This document shows, one piece after another, positions 33,634 through 42,200 of a stretch of 64,000 nt of DNA (positions are counted from its first letter, which is position 1; every line of letters starts with the position of its first letter). The DNA is taken from contig NZ_MAXF01000103.1 of the NCBI RefSeq assembly GCF_001704635.1, positions 33,898 to 97,897 on the forward strand, read 5' to 3'. The notes under the pieces are model-generated. The model searched no databases and was not told the DNA's origin. It saw nothing but the letters and a program-made list of their open reading frames with translations. The position numbers and the translations under genes are program-made. Origin of the DNA: Streptomyces sparsogenes (GTDB lineage: Bacteria; Actinomycetota; Actinomycetes; Streptomycetales; Streptomycetaceae).

Positions 33634-33942
33634 ATGAGCGCCGAGGACCTCGAGAAGTACGAGACCGAGATGGAGCTGAAGCTCTACCGGGAGTATCGCG
33701 ATGTCGTCGGCCTGTTCAAGTATGTGATCGAGACCGAGCGGCGTTTCTATCTCACCAATGACTACGAGATGCAGGTGCACTCGGTGCAGGGTGAGGTGTT
33801 CTTCGAGGTCTCCATGGCCGATGCCTGGGTGTGGGACATGTATCGGCCGGCTCGCTTCGTCAAGCAGGTGCGCGTCCTGACGTTCAAGGACGTGAACATC
33901 GAGGAGCTGAACAAGAGCGATCTCGACCTTCCGAGTGGCTGA
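33634..33942 (+). CDS. DUF2469 family protein
   Basis: 102 aa, small conserved actinobacterial protein of unknown function. Start MSAEDLEKYETEMELKLYREYRD and the core RFYLTNDYEMQVHS, VFFEVSMADAWVWDMYRP and VLTFKDVNIEELNK are diagnostic. ATG at 33634 with AAGGGGAAC upstream is preferred to the ATG at 33601. Confidence 0.9.
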   Translation: MSAEDLEKYETEMELKLYREYRDVVGLFKYVIETERRFYLTNDYEMQVHSVQGEVFFEVSMADAWVWDMYRPARFVKQVRVLTFKDVNIEELNKSDLDLPSG

Positions 33943-33971
33943 GTTGTCCACAACCGGTCGGTTGTCCACAA
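33943..33971 (+). promoter_or_regulatory. Two DnaA boxes in tandem
   Basis: Perfect TTGTCCACA at 33944-33952 and 33962-33970, same orientation, 18 bp apart; the extended 11-mer GTTGTCCACAA is identical in both. Between them CAACCG-GT-CGGTTG is a perfect palindrome, and AT-rich GATCCAATAATCC follows. TTGTCCACA is the preferred Streptomyces DnaA site. The pair lies directly before yraN. Confidence 0.8.
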
Positions 33972-34025
33972 AGATCCAATAATCCGGCGCCGGGGCGTCA
34001 CAGTCGGTGCCGGAGGTGGTGCCGA

Positions 34026-34385
34026 ATGAACGCCCGAGGAGCGCTCGGACGCTACGGCGAGGATCTGGCGGTGCGCCGGCTGTCACAGGCCGGGATGACC
34101 GTCCTGGAGCGGAACTGGCGGTGCCGGGACGGGGAGATCGACATCGTCGCCCTGGACGGCGGGGCGCTGGTGGTGTGCGAGGTCAAGACCCGCCGCGCCG
34201 GAGGGTACGAACACCCGATGGCGGCCGTCACCCCCGGCAAGGCCGACCGGCTGCGCCGGCTGGCCGAGCGCTGGCTGGAGCGGCACGGCGGCCCGCCGCC
34301 GGGCGGGGTGCGGATCGACCTGGTCGGCGTGGTGCTGCCGGAGCGCGGCGCGCCGGTGGTCGAGCATGTGCGGGGGGCCGCCTGA
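34026..34385 (+). CDS. yraN: YraN family (UPF0102) nuclease-like protein
   Basis: 119 aa, PD-(D/E)xK fold: GRYGEDLAVRRLSQAGM, the catalytic GEIDIVALDGGALVVCEVKTRR (D and ExK) and HPMAAVTPGKADRLRRLAERWL. ATG at 34026 with GGAGGTGG at 34012-34019. Stop overlaps the next ATG. First gene of a yraN-yifB-dprA set connected with DNA uptake and processing. Confidence 0.94.
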   Translation: MNARGALGRYGEDLAVRRLSQAGMTVLERNWRCRDGEIDIVALDGGALVVCEVKTRRAGGYEHPMAAVTPGKADRLRRLAERWLERHGGPPPGGVRIDLVGVVLPERGAPVVEHVRGAA

Positions 34386-36007
34386 TGGGGTTCGCCCGCA
34401 CCTGCTCGGTCGCCCTGCTGGGGGTCGAGGGCGTGGTGGTGGAGGTCCAGGCCGACCTGGAGCCGGGCGTCGCCAATTTCACCCTGGTGGGGCTGCCGGA
34501 CAAGAGCCTGGTGGAGAGCCGGGACCGGGTCCGCGCGGCCGTGGTCAACTCCGGCGCCGAGTGGCCGCAGAAGAAGCTCACCGTGGGTCTCAGCCCGGCG
34601 TCCGTGCCCAAGGGCGGCAGCGGCTTCGACCTGGCCGTGGCCTGCGCGGTGCTCGGCGCCGCCGAGCGCCTGGACCCGCGATTGATCGCCGACCTGATGA
34701 TGATCGGGGAGCTCGGTCTGGACGGCCGGGTCCGCCCGGTGCGCGGGGTGCTGCCCGCGGTGCTCGCGGCCGCCGAGGCCGGCTACCGGCAGGTGGTCGT
34801 TCCCGAGCAGACGGCGGCCGAGGCGTCCCTGGTGCCGGATGTCTCGGTGCTCGGCGTGCGGACCCTGCGCCAGCTGATCGCCGTGCTGACGGACGAACCG
34901 GTGCCCGCCGAGGAGGAGCAGCCGGAGGAGGGCCGCCCCGATCCGATGCTCGCCGGGCTGAGCCTGGCGGGCGCGGGCATGGGCGCCGGCGTGGCGGCCG
35001 GTGCCGGGGCCGCCGAGCGCCGCCCCGACCTGGCCGAGGTCGCCGGTCAGCAGGCCGCCCGCAAGGCCCTGGAGGTCGCCGCGGCCGGCAGCCACCATCT
35101 GTTCCTGGCCGGACCGCCGGGCGCGGGCAAGACCATGCTCGCCGAGCGGCTACCCGGCCTGCTGCCCCCGCTCACCCGGCGGGAGGCCCTGGAGGTGACC
35201 GCCGTCCACTCGGTGGCCGGGATCCTCCCGCCCGGCCAGCCGCTGGTGGCCGCGCCGCCCTACTGCGCACCGCACCACTCGGCCACCATGGCCGCCCTGG
35301 TCGGCGGGGGAAACGGGCTGCCGAGGCCCGGCGCGGTGTCCCTCGCTCATCGGGGAGTGCTCTTTCTGGACGAGGCGCCCGAATTCAGCGCCCAGGTGCT
35401 CGACGCGCTCCGGCAGCCCCTGGAGTCGGGCCATGTGGTGGTGGCCCGCTCGGCCGGCATGGTGCGCATGCCCGCGCGCTTCCTGCTGCTGCTCGCCGCC
35501 AACCCGTGCCCCTGCGGGCGCCACTCGTACGTCGGCGACGGCTGCGACTGCTCGCCCACGACGGTCCGCCGCTATCAGGCGCGGCTGTCCGGCCCGCTGC
35601 TCGACCGGGTGGACCTGCGGGTCAGGGTCGAGGCGGTCAGCCGGGCGGAGCTCACCGGGGCGCCCGGCGCGGGTGAGAGCACCGCGACCGTCGCGGGCCG
35701 GGTGCGCGAGGCCCGGGAGCGCGCCGCCGCGCGCTTCACCGAGACCCCCTGGCGCACCAACAGCGAGGTGCCCGGCCATGAGCTGCGCACCCGCTGGTAC
35801 CCGCGCCCCGGCGCGCTGCGCGAGGCCGAGCGCGACATGGAGCGCGGGCTGCTCACCGCGCGGGGTCTCGACCGCGTTCTGCGGGTCGCCTGGACCCTCG
35901 CGGACCTGGCGGGCCACGACCGGCCGGAGACCGAGGACGTGGCGCAGGCGCTCCAGCTGCGCACCGGCGTCAGCCGGGGGATCCCGGCCGGGGCGGTGGG
36001 GTTCTGA
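34385..36007 (+). CDS. YifB/ComM family Mg-chelatase-like AAA+ ATPase
   Basis: 540 aa. The N-terminal Lon-protease-like domain (ANFTLVGLPDKSLVESRDRVRAA, KLTVGLSPASVPKGGSGFDLA) is followed by an AAA+ ATPase with Walker A AGPPGAGKTMLAERLPG, Walker B VLFLDEAPEF and the sensor AANPCPCG. ComM is a branch-migration helicase in natural transformation in other bacteria. ATG overlaps the yraN stop; its TGA overlaps the dprA start. Confidence 0.94.
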   Translation: MGFARTCSVALLGVEGVVVEVQADLEPGVANFTLVGLPDKSLVESRDRVRAAVVNSGAEWPQKKLTVGLSPASVPKGGSGFDLAVACAVLGAAERLDPRLIADLMMIGELGLDGRVRPVRGVLPAVLAAAEAGYRQVVVPEQTAAEASLVPDVSVLGVRTLRQLIAVLTDEPVPAEEEQPEEGRPDPMLAGLSLAGAGMGAGVAAGAGAAERRPDLAEVAGQQAARKALEVAAAGSHHLFLAGPPGAGKTMLAERLPGLLPPLTRREALEVTAVHSVAGILPPGQPLVAAPPYCAPHHSATMAALVGGGNGLPRPGAVSLAHRGVLFLDEAPEFSAQVLDALRQPLESGHVVVARSAGMVRMPARFLLLLAANPCPCGRHSYVGDGCDCSPTTVRRYQARLSGPLLDRVDLRVRVEAVSRAELTGAPGAGESTATVAGRVREARERAAARFTETPWRTNSEVPGHELRTRWYPRPGALREAERDMERGLLTARGLDRVLRVAWTLADLAGHDRPETEDVAQALQLRTGVSRGIPAGAVGF

Positions 36008-37347
36008 TGGCCGGCACCCCGGGAACGGCCGGTACTCCGGAAGCGGGCGGGCCGGAGGCGTACGGGCCGGAGGCGGGCGGGCCGGAGGCGGGCGGGCCGG
36101 AGGCGGGCGGGCAGGCCGACGGGCGCGGGCCCGGCCCGGGCGGGAGCGAGCGGGGATCGGCGGCCGCGCCGGAGGAGGAGCGCCTGGCGCGGGCCGCCCT
36201 CACCCGGCTGGTGGAGCCCGGGGACGAGACGGTGGGGCGCTGGCTGCGCGAGCTGGGGCCCGTGGCGCTGCGGCGGGCGCTCTGCGGGGCCGGAAAGCCG
36301 CCGCCCGGGGCGAGCGAGGAGCGTCTCGCCGGGTGCCGGCTGCGGGCCGAGCGCCTCGATCCGGCCGCCGACCTGGCCACCGTCGCGGCCCGCGGCGGGC
36401 GCTTCGTCTGCCCCGGCGATCTGGAGTGGCCCGGTCAACTCGACGACCTGGGCGACGCCCGTCCGGTGGGGCTGTGGGTGCGCGGCCGGCCCTCGCTGAG
36501 GATGTGGGCGCTGCGCTCCGTCGCCGTGGTGGGCGCCCGCGCCTGCAGCGACTACGGCGCCCATGTCGCGGCCACCCTGGGCGCGGGGCTCGCCGAGCGG
36601 GGCTGGGTGGTGGTCTCCGGCGCGGCCCACGGCGTGGACGGCGCGGCGCACCGGGGCGCGCTGGCCGCCGCCGGGGCGACCGTCGCCGTGCTCGCCTCCG
36701 GCGTCGACGTCCCCTACCCCCGGGGACACGCCGAGTTGATCGAGCGCATCGCGGAACAGGGCCTGGTGCTCGGCGAATTGCCGCCCGGCGCGCACCCGAC
36801 CCGCGGCCGCTTCGTGCTCCGCAACCGGGTCATCGCCGCGCTCACCCGAGGCACGGTCGTCGTCGAGGCCCAGTACCGCAGCGGGTCCCTGGTCACCGCG
36901 CGCCGCGCGCTGAAGCTCGGCCGGCACACCATGGGCGTGCCGGGCCCGGTCACCAGCGGGCTCTCCGCCGGGGTCCATGAACTGCTGCGCGGCGAGGCCG
37001 TCCTGGTCACCGACGCCGATGAAGTGGCCGAGCTGGTGGGCGGCATCGGGGACCTCGCCCCCGCCCGGCAGGGGCCGCTGGTGGAGCGGGACCTGCTCGA
37101 TCCCGTGACGGCTCGCGTCCTGGAAGCGTTGTCGGCACAGGGCGGCAGCGACGGCCGCGAGGTCGCCCGGGACTCCGGGACGAGCTGCGAGGAGGCGCTG
37201 AGCCGGCTCTACGAGCTGCTCGCCCTGGGATTCGTCGAACGTCATGGCGACCGCTGGGAGTTGGCCCGGCCGGCCCACCGGAACGGGGCCACACGGCGAG
37301 GCGGTCCGCAGATTTGGGGCAATCGGGTGAAAGGGTTGAGGCGATGA
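36007..37347 (+). CDS. dprA: DNA processing protein DprA
   Basis: 446 aa. The Rossmann core carries VAVVGARACSDYGAHVA, SGAAHGVDGAAHRGAL, VLASGVDVPYPRGH and FVLRNRVIAALTRGTVVVEA; a winged-helix DprA C-terminus follows (LEALSAQGGSDGREVARDSG). DprA loads RecA on single-stranded DNA. The first 40 residues are an AGGPE repeat encoded by a 15-bp minisatellite, outside the conserved domain. Confidence 0.95.
   Translation: MAGTPGTAGTPEAGGPEAYGPEAGGPEAGGPEAGGQADGRGPGPGGSERGSAAAPEEERLARAALTRLVEPGDETVGRWLRELGPVALRRALCGAGKPPPGASEERLAGCRLRAERLDPAADLATVAARGGRFVCPGDLEWPGQLDDLGDARPVGLWVRGRPSLRMWALRSVAVVGARACSDYGAHVAATLGAGLAERGWVVVSGAAHGVDGAAHRGALAAAGATVAVLASGVDVPYPRGHAELIERIAEQGLVLGELPPGAHPTRGRFVLRNRVIAALTRGTVVVEAQYRSGSLVTARRALKLGRHTMGVPGPVTSGLSAGVHELLRGEAVLVTDADEVAELVGGIGDLAPARQGPLVERDLLDPVTARVLEALSAQGGSDGREVARDSGTSCEEALSRLYELLALGFVERHGDRWELARPAHRNGATRRGGPQIWGNRVKGLRR
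36043..36117. repeat. 15-bp minisatellite in dprA
   Basis: Five 15-bp units (consensus GCGGGCGGGCCGGAG) encode AGGPE/AYGPE repeats at the N-terminus of DprA. In-frame, so copy number can vary without loss of the gene. Confidence 0.85.
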
Positions 37348-37476
37348 CCGTATCCGCACACCGCCGAGCCGACTCCCTTCGCATACCGCGATGGCTCACT
37401 CACGCTACGCTCACAAGGTTTCCGGCGGAAGCGCACGTCCTCACCCACGTCATGGCAGAACGGCACAAGGCGACGA

Positions 37477-38310
37477 ATGCCCCAGCACATCTCCGGGTCT
37501 GACCGCGCGGCGCCGACCCCTGCCCGCGGCGCGGTGCGTCCCCCCGCCCCCTCGTCGCTCGACGAGCTGTGGCGGTCCTACAAGTCCACGGGCGACGGTC
37601 GGCTGCGGGAGCAGTTGATCCTCCACTACTCACCGCTGGTGAAGTATGTGGCCGGGCGGGTCAGCGTCGGGCTGCCGTCCAATGTCGAGCAGGCCGACTT
37701 CGTCTCCTCGGGAGTCTTCGGACTCATCGACGCCATCGAGAAGTTCGACCCCGAGCGGGCCATCAAGTTCGAGACCTACGCGATCACCCGCATCCGCGGC
37801 GCGATGATCGACGAGCTGCGGGCGCTGGACTGGATCCCGCGCTCGGTGCGGCAGAAGGCCAGGGCCGTCGAGCGGGCGTACGCCACGCTGGAGGCGGCCC
37901 TGCGCCGCACCCCCTCGGAGGCCGAGGTGGCCGCCGAGATGGACATCGGCCTCGAGGAACTCCACGGCGTCTTCAGCCAGTTGTCGCTGGCCAATGTGGT
38001 CGCCCTGGAAGAGCTGCTGCACGGGAGCGGGGAGGGCGGCGAGCGGCTCAGCCTCATGGACACCCTGGAGGACACCGCCGCCGACAACCCCGTGGAGGTG
38101 GCCGAGGACCGCGAGCTGCGCCGGCTGCTCGCCCGCGCGATCAATACGCTGCCCGAGCGGGAGAAGACCGTGGTCACCCTCTACTACTACGAGGGGCTCA
38201 CGCTGGCCGAGATCGGGCAGGTCCTCGGGGTCACCGAGAGCCGGGTCAGCCAGATCCACACCAAGTCCGTGCTGCAGCTGCGGGCCAAGCTCGCCGATGT
38301 CGGACGGTGA
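37477..38310 (+). CDS. whiG: Sporulation RNA polymerase sigma factor WhiG
   Basis: 277 aa, sigma-28/FliA type. Region 2 reads LVKYVAGRVSVGLPSNVEQADFVSSG and FGLIDAIEKFDPERAIKFETYAITRIRGA; region 4 reads LPEREKTVVTLYYYEGLTLAEIGQVLGVTESRVSQIH. WhiG commits aerial hyphae to sporulation (targets whiH, whiI). ATG at 37477 with AAGGCGAC upstream. Confidence 0.96.
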   Translation: MPQHISGSDRAAPTPARGAVRPPAPSSLDELWRSYKSTGDGRLREQLILHYSPLVKYVAGRVSVGLPSNVEQADFVSSGVFGLIDAIEKFDPERAIKFETYAITRIRGAMIDELRALDWIPRSVRQKARAVERAYATLEAALRRTPSEAEVAAEMDIGLEELHGVFSQLSLANVVALEELLHGSGEGGERLSLMDTLEDTAADNPVEVAEDRELRRLLARAINTLPEREKTVVTLYYYEGLTLAEIGQVLGVTESRVSQIHTKSVLQLRAKLADVGR

Positions 38311-38361
38311 ATCCTCCCGTCTGTATCGCCCCGGTCAGGGGGCCTTTCGTAAAGTGGAGGC

Positions 38362-38940
38362 GTGCCCAGGATTCGAGCGGCCTCCGTGGCCGAGCACCGG
38401 ACGATGCAGCGCGGCGCCCTGCTGGACGCCGCCCGTTCCCTGCTGTCCGAGGGCGGTACGGAGGCCTTGACCTTCCCCGCCCTCGCCGAGCGCACGGGCC
38501 TCGCGCGGTCCTCCGTCTACGAGTACTTCCGCTCCCGCGCGGCCGTGGTCGAGGAGCTGTGCGCGGTGGACTTCCCCGTCTGGGCCGCCGAGGTCGAGGC
38601 GGCCATGGAGCGGGCCGACTCGCCCGAGGCCAAGATCGAGGCGTATGTGCGGCGGCAGCTGGCGCTGGTCGGCGACCGCCGCCACCGCGCCGTCGTGGCG
38701 ATTTCCGCCGGGGAGCTGGACGCGGGCGCCCGCGAGAAGATCAGGGCCGCGCACGGCGGGCTGATCGCCATGGTCGTCGAGGCCCTCGGCGACCTCGGCC
38801 ATGAGCAGCCGCGGCTGACCGCGGTGCTGCTGCAGGGCGTCGTGGACGCCGCGGTCCGCCGGATCGAGCTCGGCGCCGAGGACCCCGCGCGCGTCACCGA
38901 GGCGGCCGTCGCCATGGCCCTCCGCGGCGCACGCCCCTGA
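38362..38940 (+). CDS. TetR/AcrR family regulator
   Basis: 192 aa. N-terminal helix-turn-helix GALLDAARSLLSEGGTEALTFPALAERTGLARSSVYEYF. The ligand domain is non-specific. GTG at 38362 preceded by TGGAGG and a -10-like TAAAGT at about 38350-38355, so it may be translated from a very short leader. Adjacent genes do not reveal its target. Confidence 0.9.
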   Translation: MPRIRAASVAEHRTMQRGALLDAARSLLSEGGTEALTFPALAERTGLARSSVYEYFRSRAAVVEELCAVDFPVWAAEVEAAMERADSPEAKIEAYVRRQLALVGDRRHRAVVAISAGELDAGAREKIRAAHGGLIAMVVEALGDLGHEQPRLTAVLLQGVVDAAVRRIELGAEDPARVTEAAVAMALRGARP

Positions 38941-39003
38941 CCCCGCGCACCCGCCCCGCACGCTGTGCCCCTGCTCCGTGGGCGAGGCGCGCCCCGGGCA
39001 CCC

Positions 39004-39861
39004 CTAGCCCCCCCGCGCGCCGCGCAGCCGCGCACCGGCCCAGGCCGCGGCGCCGGCCAGGGCGGCGGCCTGGGCCAGCTCTCCGGGCCCCGAGGGGCCC
39101 GCGGTGCCCGGTGGCAGGACGGAAGGCACCCGGTCCGTGCCCGCGCGCGGCCCGGCCGGGCCGCCCGCTTCTTCCGCCGCGTCCGCCGGCTCCGGTACGC
39201 CGAACACCGGCAGCAGCCGGGAGGGGCCACGCCTGAGCATCCACCGGTCGAGCAGCGACAGCGGGTCCAGATAGCGATCGCCGCTGCGCAGCCCCCAGTG
39301 CAGACAGCCGGAGGGGCAGTGGGAAGGGCCCGCGGCCACCGTCCCCACCACCTGCCCGGCCCGCACCCGCTCGCCCTCGGCCACCAGGGCCCGCACCGGC
39401 TCGTACGTCGTCCGCAGCGGCGGGCGGCCGGTGCCCGGCAGCTCGATGGTGAGCACCCCGCGGCCGGCGACCGGGCCCGCGAAGGACACCCGGCCGGCCG
39501 CCGCCGCGCGCACCGGGCGGCCGGGGCGCGCGGCGAGGTCCACCCCGCGGTGGCCCGCCGCCCAGGGCGTCGGCGGCGGCTCCCAGCCCCGCAGCACCGT
39601 CGGCCTGCCCCCTCCCGCCTCGGACCCCACCGGCCAGGACCGCCCGTCACGGGCCTGGGCCGCGGCGGCCGGCCACCCCAGGAGCAGCGGGATCCAGCCG
39701 AGGACGACACCGGACAGGACCACGCACAGGACCGCGCGCAGGAGCGCGAAAGGCGAGGTCGGGAGGGTCGGCGGGCACGGGCAGGGGGCCGGGTCGGCGG
39801 GGCGCGGTCGCCCGGGAAGCGGCCCAGGGAGTCGCACGGGAAGGCGCACGGGAAGTCGCAT
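39004..39861 (-). CDS. M23-family (LytM-like) peptidase, atypical active site
   Basis: 285 aa. N-terminal membrane/secretion segment (VLCVVLSGVVLGWIPLLLGW) follows a Pro/Arg-rich start (RLPVRLPVRLPG). The M23 domain shows HRGVDLAA (zinc ligands His, Asp), VSFAGPVAGRGVLTIEL and LHWGLRSGDRYLDP with the third ligand His. The first His of HxH is Cys (CLH), and the other catalytic His region reads TTYEPV instead of YAHL. It may be a non-catalytic or altered envelope protein. Divergent to rpsB, opposite to tetR. Confidence 0.8.
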   Translation of the reverse strand: MRLPVRLPVRLPGPLPGRPRPADPAPCPCPPTLPTSPFALLRAVLCVVLSGVVLGWIPLLLGWPAAAAQARDGRSWPVGSEAGGGRPTVLRGWEPPPTPWAAGHRGVDLAARPGRPVRAAAAGRVSFAGPVAGRGVLTIELPGTGRPPLRTTYEPVRALVAEGERVRAGQVVGTVAAGPSHCPSGCLHWGLRSGDRYLDPLSLLDRWMLRRGPSRLLPVFGVPEPADAAEEAGGPAGPRAGTDRVPSVLPPGTAGPSGPGELAQAAALAGAAAWAGARLRGARGG

Positions 39862-40197
39862 GGAAACACCGTGGCGCGACGCGCCGATTCGCGTGGATCA
39901 TGGACACGATCTGGGGACTACTCACGGGTTGTGGATATCGCCGTCACCCGGCACCGCACGGGTCCCGTACACTTCTTGTGGCGATCCGGGTCACCGGATC
40001 GACTTCGCACGCCCCGCCACCGGCACCCCGATCGGCCTCGATCCTTCCATCGATACCGCTCGAACAGCATGGCGGCCGCGCCCCTCGGTCCTCGGACGAG
40101 CCCTCCGCGAGGGCACCTTCCGTGGCAGGCGCGCCGGGGCGTCAGGCGCGGCGGCCGCCCGGCCGCCGTGGAACCGAGCACTTCAAGGAGTACGGCC
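39862..40197 (+). promoter_or_regulatory. rpsB leader region with hairpins
   Basis: 336 bp between the M23 gene and rpsB. It holds a -10-like TACACT (39968-39973), a hairpin GCCCTC-CGC-GAGGGC (40100-40114) and a perfect 8-bp hairpin CGGCGGCC-GCCC-GGCCGCCG (40149-40168) ending 16 bases before the ribosome site. TTGTGGATA near 39929-39937 is a near-match to a DnaA box on the other strand. A structured S2 leader is plausible; no known riboregulator recognised. Confidence 0.45.
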
Positions 40198-41094
40198 ATG
40201 GCCGTCGTCACGATGCGGGAGCTGCTGGAGAGCGGCGTCCACTTCGGGCACCAGACCCGCCGCTGGAACCCGAAGATGAAGCGTTTCATCTTCACGGAGC
40301 GCAACGGCATCTACATCATCGACCTGCTCCAGTCGCTGTCGTACATCGACCGCGCCTACGAGTTCGTCAAGGAGACCGTCGCCCACGGCGGTTCCATCAT
40401 GTTCGTCGGCACGAAGAAGCAGGCGCAGGAGGCGATCGCCGAGCAGGCGACCCGCGTCGGCATGCCGTATGTGAACCAGCGCTGGCTGGGTGGCATGCTC
40501 ACCAACTTCTCGACCGTCTACAAGCGCCTGCAGCGCCTCAAGGAGCTCGAGCAGATCGACTTCGAGGACGTGGCCGCCTCCGGCCTCACCAAGAAGGAGC
40601 TCCTGGTCCTCTCGCGTGAGAAGGCCAAGCTGGAGAAGACCCTCGGCGGTATCCGCGAGATGCAGAAGGTGCCGAGCGCCGTCTGGATCGTCGACACCAA
40701 GAAGGAGCACATCGCCGTCGGCGAGGCGCGCAAGCTCCGCATCCCGGTCGTCGCGATCCTCGACACCAACTGCGACCCCGACGAGGTCGACTACAAGATC
40801 CCGGGCAACGACGACGCGATCCGCTCGGTCACCCTGCTCACCCGTGTGATCGCCGACGCGGTCGCCGAGGGCCTCATCGCCCGCTCCGGTGTCGCCACCG
40901 GTGACGAGAAGGCCGACAAGGCCGCCGGTGAGCCGCTCGCCGAGTGGGAGCGCGACCTGCTCGAGGGCGAGAAGAAGGCCGACGAGCCCGAGGCGGCCAA
41001 GCCCGCCGAGGCCGAGCAGACCGCCGAGGCCGAGCAGCCGGCCGAGGCCCCGGCCGCCGAGCAGGCCCCGGCCGCGGACGCCGAGCAGGCCTGA
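40198..41094 (+). CDS. rpsB: Ribosomal protein S2
   Basis: 298 aa. Diagnostic MRELLESGVHFGHQTRRWNPKM, FVGTKKQAQEAI, NQRWLGGMLTNF and VPVVAILDTNCDPDEVDY-like segments. C-terminal Ala/Glu/Pro-rich tail (about 50 residues) is typical of actinomycetes. AAGGAG seven bases before the ATG at 40198. Confidence 0.97.
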   Translation: MAVVTMRELLESGVHFGHQTRRWNPKMKRFIFTERNGIYIIDLLQSLSYIDRAYEFVKETVAHGGSIMFVGTKKQAQEAIAEQATRVGMPYVNQRWLGGMLTNFSTVYKRLQRLKELEQIDFEDVAASGLTKKELLVLSREKAKLEKTLGGIREMQKVPSAVWIVDTKKEHIAVGEARKLRIPVVAILDTNCDPDEVDYKIPGNDDAIRSVTLLTRVIADAVAEGLIARSGVATGDEKADKAAGEPLAEWERDLLEGEKKADEPEAAKPAEAEQTAEAEQPAEAPAAEQAPAADAEQA

Positions 41095-41113
41095 CCACTC
41101 AGGCTGCGACGTG

Positions 41114-41151
41114 ACGGCGGGGGAGGGCGCCCGGTGCGCCGCCCCCGCCGT
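41114..41151 (+). terminator. Hairpin between rpsB and tsf
   Basis: ACGGCGGGGG (41114-41123) pairs with CCCCCGCCGT (41142-41151). It can act as a partial terminator or attenuator, adjusting S2 against EF-Ts. Confidence 0.65.
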
Positions 41152-41194
41152 TCCCCCGTAGAGCTTTCGACTTTCGAGAAGAGATTCACAGATC

Positions 41195-42031
41195 ATGGCG
41201 AACTTCACCGCCGCTGACGTCAAGAAGCTCCGTGAGCTCACCGGCGCCGGCATGATGGACTGCAAGAAGGCGCTGGACGAGGCCGAGGGCCAGGTCGACA
41301 AGGCCGTCGAGATCCTGCGCGTCAAGGGCCAGAAGGGCGTGGCCAAGCGCGAGGGCCGCAGCGCCGAGAACGGCGCCGTCGTCTCCATCATCTCGGACGA
41401 CAAGACCTCCGGCGTGCTGGTCGAGCTGAAGTGCGAGACCGACTTCGTCGCCAAGGGCGACAAGTTCGTGGCCGTCGCCGACGCCATCGCCGCCCACGTC
41501 GCCAAGACCTCCCCGGCCGACCTGGAGGCCCTGCTCGCCTCCGAGATCGAGGCCGGCAAGACCGTCCAGGCGTTCGTCGACGAGGCCAACGCGACCCTGG
41601 GCGAGAAGATCGTCCTGGACCGCTTCGCGCAGTTCTCCGGCGGCTACGTCGCCGCGTACATGCACCGCACCAGCCCGGACCTGCCGCCGCAGGTCGGCGT
41701 GCTGGTCGAGCTCGACAAGGAAGACGCCACGGTCGCCAAGGACGTCGCGCAGCACATCGCCGCGTTCGCGCCGAAGTTCCTGACCCGTGACGAGATCCCG
41801 GCCGAGACGGTCGAGAACGAGCGCCGCGTGGCCGAGGCCACCGCTCGCGAGGAGGGCAAGCCCGAGGGCGCCCTGCCGAAGATCGTCGAGGGTCGCGTCA
41901 CCGGCTTCTTCAAGGAGAACGTCCTGGTGGACCAGCCGTTCGCCAAGGACAACAAGAAGTCCGTCCAGAAGGTCCTGGACGAGGCCGGTGTCACGCTCAA
42001 GCGCTTCGCGCGCTTCCGCGTCGGCGTCTGA
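41195..42031 (+). CDS. tsf: Elongation factor Ts
   Basis: 278 aa, nucleotide exchange factor of EF-Tu. UBA-like N-terminus VKKLRELTGAGMMDCKKALDEA, core LKCETDFVAKGDKF and YMHRTSPDLPPQVGVLVEL. AGAAGAG upstream of the ATG. Confidence 0.97.
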   Translation: MANFTAADVKKLRELTGAGMMDCKKALDEAEGQVDKAVEILRVKGQKGVAKREGRSAENGAVVSIISDDKTSGVLVELKCETDFVAKGDKFVAVADAIAAHVAKTSPADLEALLASEIEAGKTVQAFVDEANATLGEKIVLDRFAQFSGGYVAAYMHRTSPDLPPQVGVLVELDKEDATVAKDVAQHIAAFAPKFLTRDEIPAETVENERRVAEATAREEGKPEGALPKIVEGRVTGFFKENVLVDQPFAKDNKKSVQKVLDEAGVTLKRFARFRVGV

Positions 42032-42200
42032 GCGTCGGCGTCGGAGCCGAGCAGCGAATGACCGGCGACCCCGATAGGGTCGTAGGCAGCCAACCGTCAA
42101 CCGGTCGGCCGCAGATGTGACGAGGAGGCCATTGCCGCAGAGGTCGATCAAGGACCCGTCCGGCAGTGGCCTTCTTCGTATGTGCACGAGGAGATCTCCA

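Noticed and set aside
36043..36117. 15-bp repeats in dprA considered as a CRISPR or integration site
   Set aside because: The repeats are contiguous, in frame and lack spacers, so they are a simple minisatellite.
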